From Trueperella bialowiezensis (GTDB lineage Bacteria > Actinomycetota > Actinomycetes > Actinomycetales > Actinomycetaceae): a DNA stretch of 64,000 bases. Below, piece after piece: positions 17,810 through 25,944 of the stretch; the first letter of the stretch is position 1; each line of letters begins with the position of its first letter. The notes under the pieces are model-generated. The model was not told the origin of the DNA, made no database searches, and saw nothing but the letters and a program-made list of their open reading frames with translations. A program made the translations under genes and the position numbers. The stretch covers positions 620,001 to 684,000 of the forward strand of contig NZ_LR134476.1 in the NCBI RefSeq assembly GCF_900637955.1, given 5' to 3'.

Positions 17810-18862
17810 ATGCAAACTGAGTTCGGTCGATTCACATTTACACCCAAGAGGACCTCTTCTGCTGCCCAAGTGAACACTTCTGCCCTGCTACCCAGCTGGG
17901 TTGCTCGACGTGAAACTCATTTTGAACAAGTGCGCTCGCGTGGCGTTCGGTTTAAGGACTCCGGCTTTTCTAGTCGCTCTGATTTCAAGGAGCATGTTTT
18001 CAAACGTGGCCTCGGATTTATCTTGCCTGGTTACGCCGGTCCGGGCATTGCCCCAGACGCACCGCAGTGGGACAGGGAACAGCTGCTCACGCTCATGACA
18101 GTGGACTATCTGGAGCGTCGCCGCGACGACACGCACGTTCATGTTCCCGCTCCGTACGCCGGACACACCGCCGCGCATTTACTTGGTTTGCCGACGACGT
18201 CGCCCCACCCTCCAGAACTTGTTCGCCAAGTTCCACCCGGGTTTTGGCATAACAAAACTAGAAACGTGAAGACCTATCGTGCACCCACGACGCCTGAAAC
18301 CGTGACGATCTGCGGGATTGAGGTGTCAAGCCCGCCGCAAACCGTGATAGACCTCGCCCGGCTCGCCAGCACAGAGGACGCTTTGGCGTGCGCGAATTTC
18401 GCACTGCACGAAGGTTTGGCGACTCGCGAAGAAATCACCAGTATCTATGAGCGCATGCCACGGTTTATTGGTGCTAACCGAGTGCGTGATGTTTTGGCCC
18501 TGATGGATAGCCGCGTGGAATCTGTGGGCGAGTCTCTGACGAGGTTAAGAATCCACCAGTTTGGTTTGCCGCAGGTCGAACCGCAGGTGTCTTTCATGTC
18601 TGACAAGCATGTAGATCGGGTCGACTTCCTAGATCGCAAGAACAAGATCGCCTACGAGTTCGACGGCAACATAAAACTACTTGACCCGCGCATGCTTGAC
18701 GACCTCGACTACCGCAAATCTATCGCCAACGAAGGAAATCGAGACCGGCGCCTGCGCCAGCATGGTATTCACCCATTCCACCTTGTATGGAACGACGTGA
18801 AAACAGAGCGCGGTTTTGAAGACTGGCTAAGACAAGCCCGGATCAATGGATTCCCCTTGTAG
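17810..18862 (+). CDS. AbiEi-like N-domain fused to DUF559/PD-(D/E)xK nuclease-like domain
   Basis: 350 residues. The middle part (about residues 60-215) resembles the AbiEi antitoxin/transcription-factor family: a FKRGLGFILPGYAGPG winged-helix-type segment, HTAAHLLGLPT, then GIEVSSPPQTVIDLARL and ALACANFALHEGL. The C-terminal 120 residues resemble DUF559/Vsr-like nucleases, with DRVDFLDRKNKIAYEFDG carrying the Asp and Glu-x-Asp of a PD-(D/E)xK core and a late RRLRQHGIHPFHLVW strand. Such fused proteins are common orphan genes in Actinobacteria. No AbiEii toxin gene is adjacent. The gene is bracketed by two copies of an 85-bp palindromic repeat, suggesting a mobile or recently acquired segment. 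Confidence 0.7.
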   Translation: MQTEFGRFTFTPKRTSSAAQVNTSALLPSWVARRETHFEQVRSRGVRFKDSGFSSRSDFKEHVFKRGLGFILPGYAGPGIAPDAPQWDREQLLTLMTVDYLERRRDDTHVHVPAPYAGHTAAHLLGLPTTSPHPPELVRQVPPGFWHNKTRNVKTYRAPTTPETVTICGIEVSSPPQTVIDLARLASTEDALACANFALHEGLATREEITSIYERMPRFIGANRVRDVLALMDSRVESVGESLTRLRIHQFGLPQVEPQVSFMSDKHVDRVDFLDRKNKIAYEFDGNIKLLDPRMLDDLDYRKSIANEGNRDRRLRQHGIHPFHLVWNDVKTERGFEDWLRQARINGFPL

Positions 18863-18915
18863 TACGGGGTAAACGTATTCCCGGCGGGCTATGTGCGAAG
18901 CTTGGCGGCCGACAC

Positions 18916-19000
18916 GCATTCCGGGGGTACACGTTCGCTTCCGGGGGTACCAAATCCGGCGATTTGTCTACCCCGGGAACGGAACAGGTACCCCCGGAAG
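18916..19000. repeat. 85-bp mosaic palindromic repeat, copy B
   Basis: Second copy, same orientation as copy A, with three substitutions (element positions 8, 21 and 67 approximately). The 14-bp pair CTTCCGGGGGTACC / GGTACCCCCGGAAG is intact; the 11-bp pair has one mismatch. It lies between the convergent stops of the AbiEi-like gene and symporter paralogue 2 and may act as a bidirectional terminator. A diverged fragment with a similar GGGGTAAACG...TTCCCGG pattern lies at 18865-18884. Confidence 0.85.
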
Positions 19001-19012
19001 CCCGTGTTTGCG

Positions 19013-19993
19013 CTAGGCGGCCGGTTCCTTGGCGATTGGTTCCTTTTCGGCTGAGCGCCGGTAGAACATCGACAGGAATGCGCCTGACAGGTTGTGCCAC
19101 ACCGAGAAGATCACGGCCGGCAGAGCGGTTTCGGGCGTGAAGTACGTCTTCGACAGGGTGGCCGCCAGGCCTGAGTTCTGCATACCAACTTCGCTGGACA
19201 CGGTACGTGCCACACGGTTGTCGAAGCGGAACAGTTTCGCAGCCCAGTAGCCGAGCAAGTATCCGAACAGGTTGTGCAGAATAACAGCGGCGAAGATGGT
19301 AGCACCGGCGGTCTTGAGCGCTCCAGCAGATCCAGGAACGACGCCGATGACGACGGCGCAGATGCCGAACGTGGAAATCCACGGCAGCACGGGCAGAATC
19401 CGGTCGATGACCGTGGGGATGAGGAGTCGCAGCACAAGGCCGGCGATCACGGGGATCAGCACGGTCTGGACGATCGACCATGCCATGGCGCCGCCGTCGA
19501 TGTCCATGTAGGTGCCGGCAAGCCAGCTCACGAGGAGCGGGGTCATGATCGGTGCGATCAGCGTGGAGATCGAGGTCATGGTGACGGACAGGGCGACGTC
19601 GGCCTTTGCAAGGTAGGAGATCACGTTCGACGACGTTCCACCCGGCGCGCATCCGACGAGGATGACGCCAACTGCGACGGCGTCTGGCAGGTTCAACACC
19701 TTCGTGAGGACGACGGCAATGCCCGGCATAATGACGTATTGTGCGACGACGCCGAGCAGGATCGGCAGTGGGCGTGTGAATACGAGTTTGAAGTCCGGGA
19801 TCGTGAGCGTGAGGCCCATGCCGAACATGATGATGCCCAACATGATGGACACGTGTGGTGAGACGTTCGACGCGACGTTCGGGAATGCGAACGCGAAAAT
19901 CGTAGCGATGATGATAAGAGCTGGAAAGACGGTGACGGCTACGAGTGCCGCCCGGTCTTCAGCTGAACGTTGAGGTTGTGCATTTTCAGACAT
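19013..19993 (-). CDS. Bile acid:sodium symporter (BASS) family transporter, paralogue 2
   Basis: 326 residues, nine or ten membrane helices, with GCAPGGTSSNVISYLAKAD and [19 protein letters not shown] at the same positions as paralogue 1. The N-terminal [16 protein letters not shown] is nearly the same as in paralogue 1, so the pair arose by duplication. Start ATG 19993 is chosen by that alignment; a GTG at 20041 in frame would add 16 residues with no family match. A TACAAT box at 20030-20035 (minus strand) could give a leader of about 30 nt. Substrate unknown, probably an organic anion with sodium. Confidence 0.85.
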   Translation of the reverse strand: MSENAQPQRSAEDRAALVAVTVFPALIIIATIFAFAFPNVASNVSPHVSIMLGIIMFGMGLTLTIPDFKLVFTRPLPILLGVVAQYVIMPGIAVVLTKVLNLPDAVAVGVILVGCAPGGTSSNVISYLAKADVALSVTMTSISTLIAPIMTPLLVSWLAGTYMDIDGGAMAWSIVQTVLIPVIAGLVLRLLIPTVIDRILPVLPWISTFGICAVVIGVVPGSAGALKTAGATIFAAVILHNLFGYLLGYWAAKLFRFDNRVARTVSSEVGMQNSGLAATLSKTYFTPETALPAVIFSVWHNLSGAFLSMFYRRSAEKEPIAKEPAA

Positions 19994-20128
19994 GCAGGTT
20001 ATTGTCTCGCCAATCGTCCAACATGCGAAATTGTATTCCACATGGTGAAACGATAGTGGTGGAGAGCACGTGCAGGTCAGCGTTGATCGCGCCGATGCCG
20101 GCGCGCGAAGCCATTCTGAACCCCGCTG

Positions 20129-20980
20129 TTATCCGAGGTAGGCCAGCACGGCCGGAGCGGCCGCCTGCCAGCGTTCTTTCCAATCGCCGATCGGCTCCAC
20201 ACCGATTGCGGATAGGTTATCGTGTCCGAGTACTGAGTAGGACGGCCGGGGTGCCGGCCGGTTGAACGCGGCGGCCGTCGTCTCCCCTACGATCGCGGGA
20301 TCTTTGCCGTAGGCCGCAATGATCTCTTTGGTGAAGCCGTGCCAGTTGGTTTGTCCGGAGGATGTGCCGTGGTACGTGCCAGAGGGAGCGCCTGCGGCGA
20401 TGAGCCGGTAGATGAGATCGGCGAGGTCGCGGGTCCACGTGGGCTGGCCGACTTCATCGGTCACCACCTGCAACTTGGGGTGCTGGTCGGAGAGTTTAGC
20501 CATTGTTTTCGGGAAGCATTTGCCGTGTTCGCCATACAGCCAGGCGGTGCGGACAATAAGGTGGTTGTTCGTTTCGGTACGAACAGCCCACTCCCCTGCT
20601 GCTTTGGTGCGGCCGTAGGCGCTGGCGGGTGCGAGCGGGCCGTATTCGGCGTAGGGTTCGGTGGCGGTGCCGGAGAACACGTAGTCCGTGGAGATGTGTA
20701 CGAGGCGGGCGCCCATGTCGCGGGTTTTGCGCGCGAGCAGTTGTGGCCCGACAGCGTTCACGGCGAAGGCTGTGGCCTCGTTTTCTTCAGCGGCGTCGAC
20801 TGCCGTGTATGCGGCGCAGTTGACGACGACGTCGGAGCTCGGAATAGTGCGCACGCTCGCCACGTCCGTGATGTCGATGTCGGGTTGGTCAAGTTCAACA
20901 ACCTCTTCGCCGCGTTCACGAAGCATCGTGACGACGTCGGTCCCCAGCATGCCGTTGGCCCCAATGATTGTCCAGCGCAT
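20129..20980 (-). CDS. rmlD: dTDP-4-dehydrorhamnose reductase RmlD
   Basis: 283 residues. An N-terminal Rossmann motif GANGMLG (7-13), catalytic Tyr122 and Lys126 in YGRTK, and STDYVFSG are as expected of the extended SDR RmlD. It reduces dTDP-6-deoxy-L-lyxo-4-hexulose to dTDP-L-rhamnose with NAD(P)H. The size fits a stand-alone RmlD, not the RmlC-RmlD fusion found in some Actinobacteria, so an rmlC gene must lie elsewhere. An AGGAGG ribosome site is 3 nt upstream of the ATG. The 135 bp between its end and the next gene show nothing clear. Confidence 0.95.
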   Translation of the reverse strand: MRWTIIGANGMLGTDVVTMLRERGEEVVELDQPDIDITDVASVRTIPSSDVVVNCAAYTAVDAAEENEATAFAVNAVGPQLLARKTRDMGARLVHISTDYVFSGTATEPYAEYGPLAPASAYGRTKAAGEWAVRTETNNHLIVRTAWLYGEHGKCFPKTMAKLSDQHPKLQVVTDEVGQPTWTRDLADLIYRLIAAGAPSGTYHGTSSGQTNWHGFTKEIIAAYGKDPAIVGETTAAAFNRPAPRPSYSVLGHDNLSAIGVEPIGDWKERWQAAAPAVLAYLG

Positions 20981-21117
20981 GTTCCTCCTTTTGCTTGCCC
21001 TCCAGCTTACCTGCCGACAATTACCCGCGCACGGTCTATCCGAGTTGAATGTTCGGCACTCTCGCTACCTTGGTTTTGAGAACGCCTCCAGCTACCGTCC
21101 CTCTATTCAGGGTGGTT

Positions 21118-23013
21118 TTAGGTTGCGGGCTCGCCGCGGACGTAGATCGAGTACACCCCGATTCGCTCGGTCAGTTCGAATTCGGATCCGGCTACGTATT
21201 CGTCGAACGAGTCACCGGGTAGTACCACTACGTCTATCGGGTATTCGTCCAATACTTCTCGTTCTAGAACGTCAAACTGGTATTCGCTTGGATTGCGAAT
21301 CACATTGTCATAGGCAGCTTGCTGGTCGAGTCCGTAGCTAGCGAAGTCTGGATCGGTCCCGGATCCGAAGCGAGGAATCGCGGAAATTGAGCGGACGTGT
21401 GGAGCATAAACTCGCACGATCGTTGCCACATAGTGCCGCCGATGTTTGATCTCCACCCATTCCGGCGTCATCACGTTCAGCGGCTCGCCGCCTGACATCT
21501 CTTCGAGCCGCTTCGAAAGTTGGACCGTGTCCTCGGGCATAATGCGTGGGTTATCTGCCATGTAGGAAAGTGTGCTAACCGGATTTCCGTTGACGGGGAC
21601 CGTTGATGCTACTGAGCTTGCACCAATCGCCGCCGCGAGCACGAATTGAACGAGCACGTAGCTTTGGCGCGCATACACAAATAACAGTAGTGACAATGAC
21701 ACGAAGCCGGCGATAATTAACGCGTAATAGCAGGCCGTTTGGGCTCGAGACGCCACGAAACTGATCATGGACGCATTTTCGAAAATGTCATTCAGCTCCG
21801 GCACGTGTATCAGAGCAAAGAGTGTTATCAAGATGATGGCGAACCGGGTAATTTCCAGCTTTCGCAACACGAACACTGCGAGGGTGACAAAGACGGCACT
21901 GATCCATAGTAGGGGCGAGGTACGGTTGACCACACCTAGGTGGGCGGATACCTCGCTAAGTTCGGGCCGATCTGCGAGAGCTATCCCGACGCCGATGAGT
22001 ATCACGATGAACGCTGACGCCCTGAGCCACGGCCTGCTCCCGCTCGTTGCAAAAAACGCCAGAAGGTAGGCGATCACGGTCAACACGATGATCGGCAGCA
22101 CTGCCACAGCTTTGCTGATCAGAACAACGGAGATGACGCCTACTTGCGCCACGACTCTAAAATCGATTTTCCGCGCGGACAGATAGAGGCTGACCAGCCA
22201 CAGGATTCCTACAACTCTTACCAGTGTTCCGCCGTACCACATCGCGGTATTAAACTGCCACAGATCCTGGGCGCGTAGCAGATTCCAGTTTTCGATCGTG
22301 GGGTAGGCGAACGAGAGGATGAGCAGAGCGCTGGCCATGTATTGGACGTGAGTTGAGGGCACATTAAGTTGTTTGGCCATCTGACGGCCAAACACGGCCA
22401 CGGTGACCGCCGCAATGAAGTAATGGAAAATGTTCAGGAACCCGCGCATCGCGATGAGGGGATCAAGCCGGAATAGGTAGGTGTACACCGCCATTTCAGA
22501 CTGAATCGAACTCAAATGGTAGGTATTCAAACCGGTGTTGGCCGCGGTGAAACCAGTTCCGAAGATAACGTTGTAGGGATCATCTTCGTAGGGCATATTC
22601 GACACCGACAGCAGATAGTAGCCGTCGTCGGTGTGGTTGTTGTTCCAGATAATGTGCGTCTGCAGTAAGAAAATGAGGAACAGTGCCAGTGCGATAAGGA
22701 CAAGAAAATAGTGGTCTTTAACTGCGGTAATCAACGACGGCGCCGTCCTCCACAGGCGGTGCCTGTACCAGCCGATGATGCTAGCGGCAATGGTCAGAAA
22801 CGCCACCCCAACCACTGCGATCACCACCGGCGTGAAGGATAGCCGCAATAACTGCATCGGGATCACGAAAACAGCGACAAGGAAGCTGTGCGCAATATAT
22901 CCGATGAGGAAATTCCCCGAAACATCGCTGGCGTCCCGGCGAAGAGCACTACCGAACGCATAAAACAGGACGGTGAACAGGGCAATGAGGATCGCGCCGA
23001 GAACGTAGGTCAT
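21118..23013 (-). CDS. Large polytopic membrane protein, GT-C-like (DUF6077-like)
   Basis: 631 residues with about 13 hydrophobic helices over residues 1-480 and a C-terminal extracytoplasmic domain of about 150 residues. The loop after the fourth helix reads WNNNHTDDGYYLLSVSNMP, an acidic pair placed where GT-C glycosyltransferases keep their catalytic Asp. That suggests a polyprenyl-phosphate-sugar-dependent transferase or a polymer ligase acting outside the membrane, but no family match is certain. It is coupled by ATGA to the upstream bifunctional glycosyltransferase, so it probably works on the same glycan. Confidence 0.6.
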   Translation of the reverse strand: MTYVLGAILIALFTVLFYAFGSALRRDASDVSGNFLIGYIAHSFLVAVFVIPMQLLRLSFTPVVIAVVGVAFLTIAASIIGWYRHRLWRTAPSLITAVKDHYFLVLIALALFLIFLLQTHIIWNNNHTDDGYYLLSVSNMPYEDDPYNVIFGTGFTAANTGLNTYHLSSIQSEMAVYTYLFRLDPLIAMRGFLNIFHYFIAAVTVAVFGRQMAKQLNVPSTHVQYMASALLILSFAYPTIENWNLLRAQDLWQFNTAMWYGGTLVRVVGILWLVSLYLSARKIDFRVVAQVGVISVVLISKAVAVLPIIVLTVIAYLLAFFATSGSRPWLRASAFIVILIGVGIALADRPELSEVSAHLGVVNRTSPLLWISAVFVTLAVFVLRKLEITRFAIILITLFALIHVPELNDIFENASMISFVASRAQTACYYALIIAGFVSLSLLLFVYARQSYVLVQFVLAAAIGASSVASTVPVNGNPVSTLSYMADNPRIMPEDTVQLSKRLEEMSGGEPLNVMTPEWVEIKHRRHYVATIVRVYAPHVRSISAIPRFGSGTDPDFASYGLDQQAAYDNVIRNPSEYQFDVLEREVLDEYPIDVVVLPGDSFDEYVAGSEFELTERIGVYSIYVRGEPAT

Positions 23014-25520
23014 AACCTTCCCTGAATCTTACCGACGACTTTACGAACAGTGGGCTGCACGCCCTCCGTCCGTAACGAGTGCACACCTTTTTGGGCTAAC
23101 TGCCGTACGCGTACTAGCGCGGGGATTCCCGCCGGGCCAGAGCGCTGTGCACTGAGCGTGTAGGGCTCGACGCCGGCAGTCGGGTCAGCCAATTCGTCGT
23201 CGACAACCGGAGGGAACGTGCTCGATTCCTTGTGCCCGTGCTCAGCGACGTGCAGCCACGCGTCAATGAGGATGTTGAGATATGCCCACCCCTGCATGTC
23301 TGGAGAGCGTTCAAGGAGCGCTTGCCTTTTGGCGGCGCGCCCCATTCGATCGCGTAGTGCGGGATCGTCCAAAAGAGTGGTCAGGGCGTCCACCCATTCG
23401 TCTTCCGTGGCGGCGATCATTCCCGTTTCCCTCGGCCTGATTGCTTCGACGAATGGCTGGCTGGGGCTCGCCACCGTTGGGGTTTCGACGAGCGCGGCCT
23501 CGAGCCATTTGATCGCGGACTTAGCCTCGTTGAAGTGGGACTCCGTGGTCAGCGGCGCAAGGCAAACGTCAACATCGCGTAGCAGGGCCGGTAGTTCGTG
23601 CCATGGCACGAACGGGAACCGCTTAATCCTGTTCTCATACGGCGCGAGAACCTCGGTCGGTTCGACGAGCCCGCCCAGCCACAGTTCAACATCGGGATGG
23701 CTGTCAAGGACTCGCGCGATGGCACCTTCGATAGATGCCCAGTCGGCGTCGTGTGTATCGGTTCCGGAAAAGAAGCCGATCCGCGGCGGGCCCTCAGAGC
23801 GCGGCTGGTTCAGCGCCCGCTCACTTACTCGAGCCAGTAGGGCGCCGACGCCGTTGTGGAAACGTTGCGCTGGAACGCCCAGCAAGCGCTCCGCTTCGGC
23901 AGATATGAGCTCGGTTGAGCCGATGAAGTAGTCGCACTGTTCGAACGTCGTCCTGTATCGGTGAACTCCGCGTATCCAAAGCTCACGTTCGGCGTCGTCT
24001 AAACGGTTGAGGTTATCGAGTGTGGACACAATATCTGGGTCGAAAATGAGGTCGTCCACGTCGCCGACGATGGGGATGATCCGATCGCTCTCCCGAATCT
24101 TTTTGATGACGTCAAGAACACGATACGTGGCCGGCACCCGGTAGAAGACGACGGCGTCGGCATCCAGCGCTTCCTGTTCAAGGAGTGGGCTGTTGAAGTG
24201 CAGGATCGTCGGCTCAACTCCGCGCATTCGAAGTCCCTCTGCAGGAAAGTGGGCGCGATATCGGCCGGCCGCACCTTGAATCCCGATCACGATGAGCACA
24301 TTGCGGATGAGGGTCCGCACGCCGTCGCGGACGGCGGCCTTGCTTGTGCCCTCCCCGGCGAGGAGATCGGTATACAAATCTTCGATCTGGTCGATTTGTT
24401 CGTCCACAGACACGATCTTTGATGCCGATCCTTGGTTGAGCATCGGCCGCGTAACTTCCGGATCTGACATTTTCTCGATTGCGCGTGCCAGGTCAACCGG
24501 GTCTGCGGATCGTACGATCATCCCGTTTGTGCCATGGTTGATGGCTTCTTCGGGGCCGATGGAATCGGTGGCGATAACAGCCAAGCCAGCTCGTAAAGCT
24601 TCACGGGTGACGATCGAGTGTGATTCACGCATGACCGAGGGCAGGATCAACACGTCATGGCCGGCGAATACTTCTGGCAGCTCGTCACGGTCGTAACGCG
24701 GCTGATGCTGAGCCCACGAAGGGAACCCCTCGGCGGGAGTGTTATACAGATCGAGCACGGTGCCAGGTGCAACCTTGGCTAGCTGTGCAGCCTTCTTCAG
24801 GACCCCATAGCCTTTCATCTCGGCGTCCCCACCGGTATACATAAAGTGCACGTACGGTAGTTCCTCTCGCTTCACGTCGGATTCGGTGACGTCGATACCG
24901 TTTTCGTTGACGGCGGTCTTTTCCAGAGGAACGCCGTTCGCTACCAAGACGTCACGCGCGGACGCGGAAGGAAAGAGCACGAGGTCCGCCGATTCCAGCC
25001 GCTTGGCAAGCCATTCGTTCCGGTTCTCGAGATGCTCTCGGCCGGCTTCACATTCGCATTCACCACACGAGACGACGAGCGGGCAGGGCTCGCCGTCCCG
25101 ATCAACGAGAAACTGCCGGGCACACACCCACCAAAAGTCGTGCATCGTGACAACTGTGGGATACCCGTGCGATTTTGCGATGTCTAACATCTGCGCGCCG
25201 AGGGTTTGAATGGAGTGGAAGTGCACGATATCCGGGTCCACCTCAAGGAGGTATTCTTCGAAGCGGCTGGCAATTGCCGGGTGGTCGAAGTTCTTCCTAT
25301 CACCCCAACCAATGAACGCCGAATTTCCAATCCAGCGCACGGGGACGCCGTCGTCGTCTTCGTCGCGTACTTCAAGCGGCGCCAGATCGTTGAGTCGACC
25401 GGCGAAAACAAATGATTCGTGGCCGCGCTTGCGCAGTTCGTGTGCGAACCGGTGCGGTACGAGCGCCCCTCCGGATACGAAATCGGGTGGAAGATGCGCG
25501 CTGACCTGAAGAATCCTCAT
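23010..25520 (-). CDS. Two-domain glycosyltransferase (GT4 + GT4-like)
   Basis: 836 residues made of two GT-B units. Residues 1-390 form a GT4 enzyme (N-terminal ILQVSAHLPPDFVSGGA, then VMRESHSIVTREALRAGLAVIATDSIGPEEAINHG with the E-x7-E type nucleotide-binding motif). Residues about 405-790 form a second unit starting NVLIVIGIQGAAGRYRAHFPAEGLRMRG and ending in LAPLTTESHFNEAKSAIKWLEAALVETPTVAS. The last 25 residues are a basic amphipathic tail similar to that of the glycosyltransferase at 27284-28633. It probably adds two sugars in sequence. The ATG is preceded at 6 nt by TAGGAT (leaderless). First gene of a two-gene operon. Confidence 0.85.
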   Translation of the reverse strand: MRILQVSAHLPPDFVSGGALVPHRFAHELRKRGHESFVFAGRLNDLAPLEVRDEDDDGVPVRWIGNSAFIGWGDRKNFDHPAIASRFEEYLLEVDPDIVHFHSIQTLGAQMLDIAKSHGYPTVVTMHDFWWVCARQFLVDRDGEPCPLVVSCGECECEAGREHLENRNEWLAKRLESADLVLFPSASARDVLVANGVPLEKTAVNENGIDVTESDVKREELPYVHFMYTGGDAEMKGYGVLKKAAQLAKVAPGTVLDLYNTPAEGFPSWAQHQPRYDRDELPEVFAGHDVLILPSVMRESHSIVTREALRAGLAVIATDSIGPEEAINHGTNGMIVRSADPVDLARAIEKMSDPEVTRPMLNQGSASKIVSVDEQIDQIEDLYTDLLAGEGTSKAAVRDGVRTLIRNVLIVIGIQGAAGRYRAHFPAEGLRMRGVEPTILHFNSPLLEQEALDADAVVFYRVPATYRVLDVIKKIRESDRIIPIVGDVDDLIFDPDIVSTLDNLNRLDDAERELWIRGVHRYRTTFEQCDYFIGSTELISAEAERLLGVPAQRFHNGVGALLARVSERALNQPRSEGPPRIGFFSGTDTHDADWASIEGAIARVLDSHPDVELWLGGLVEPTEVLAPYENRIKRFPFVPWHELPALLRDVDVCLAPLTTESHFNEAKSAIKWLEAALVETPTVASPSQPFVEAIRPRETGMIAATEDEWVDALTTLLDDPALRDRMGRAAKRQALLERSPDMQGWAYLNILIDAWLHVAEHGHKESSTFPPVVDDELADPTAGVEPYTLSAQRSGPAGIPALVRVRQLAQKGVHSLRTEGVQPTVRKVVGKIQGRL

Positions 25521-25526
25521 GTTTGA

Positions 25527-25563
25527 ATCCTAACAACACATGAACTCCGATTCGACGTACGAT
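25527..25563. promoter_or_regulatory. Divergent leaderless promoters between two glycan operons
   Basis: Minus strand: TAGGAT (25527-25532) with 6 nt to ATG 25520. Plus strand: TACGAT (25558-25563) with 6 nt to ATG 25570. Neither gene has a ribosome site. The spacing is the same on both sides, and the two -10 boxes are only 25 bp apart, so the polymerases must compete. Confidence 0.55.
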
Positions 25564-25569
25564 GGGGAC

Positions 25570-25944
25570 ATGACCGACGACCTGCGCAATCGTGACGAGA
25601 TCTTTCGTGAGAAGCTCAAGGAAGTTCAAGACCAACGCCTCTCTCAATCTCGCCCAATACTAGACGCCGAACTGACCGCAAAGCTCGAACAGGCGTCCGC
25701 GGAAATCGCGGCTCGTGACTCAGAAATTCTCGTTCGAGATGCCATCATCGCAGAGATGAGTCAAAAGTATCGCGAACTTGACGAGCGTCACGCCGAGCTT
25801 CTCGCGAATCCACCTATCCCACCAGTGCGGACTCAAGTGGGTCAACACGCGCGGGTAGCGCTCGGTAAGCTTCCTAGTCCGGTACAAACTCCCATACGCG
25901 GAGCTGTGCGCCGGATACGCTCACTGGGCGGGCAAAACTCATGA
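25570..25944 (+). CDS. Small coiled-coil protein of glycan locus
   Basis: 124 residues, no family recognised. Residues 1-80 are charged and heptad-like (EIFREKLKEVQDQRL, AELTAKLEQASAEIAARDSEI, EMSQKYRELDERHAELL), predicting a parallel coiled coil. After a Pro hinge (NPPIPPVRTQ) the last 35 residues are basic and amphipathic (VALGKLPSPVQTPIRGAVRRIRSLGG), suited to membrane or partner contact. It overlaps the following GT2 gene by ATGA, so it may scaffold or measure for that enzyme, as coiled coils do in some O-antigen chain-length systems. ATG 25570 is chosen over 25540 because of the TACGAT box 6 nt upstream. Confidence 0.65.
   Translation: MTDDLRNRDEIFREKLKEVQDQRLSQSRPILDAELTAKLEQASAEIAARDSEILVRDAIIAEMSQKYRELDERHAELLANPPIPPVRTQVGQHARVALGKLPSPVQTPIRGAVRRIRSLGGQNS

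Noticed and set aside
17810-18862. Complete AbiE toxin-antitoxin system
   Set aside because: No AbiEii nucleotidyltransferase toxin gene lies beside the AbiEi-like gene; neighbours are rmlA and a symporter.
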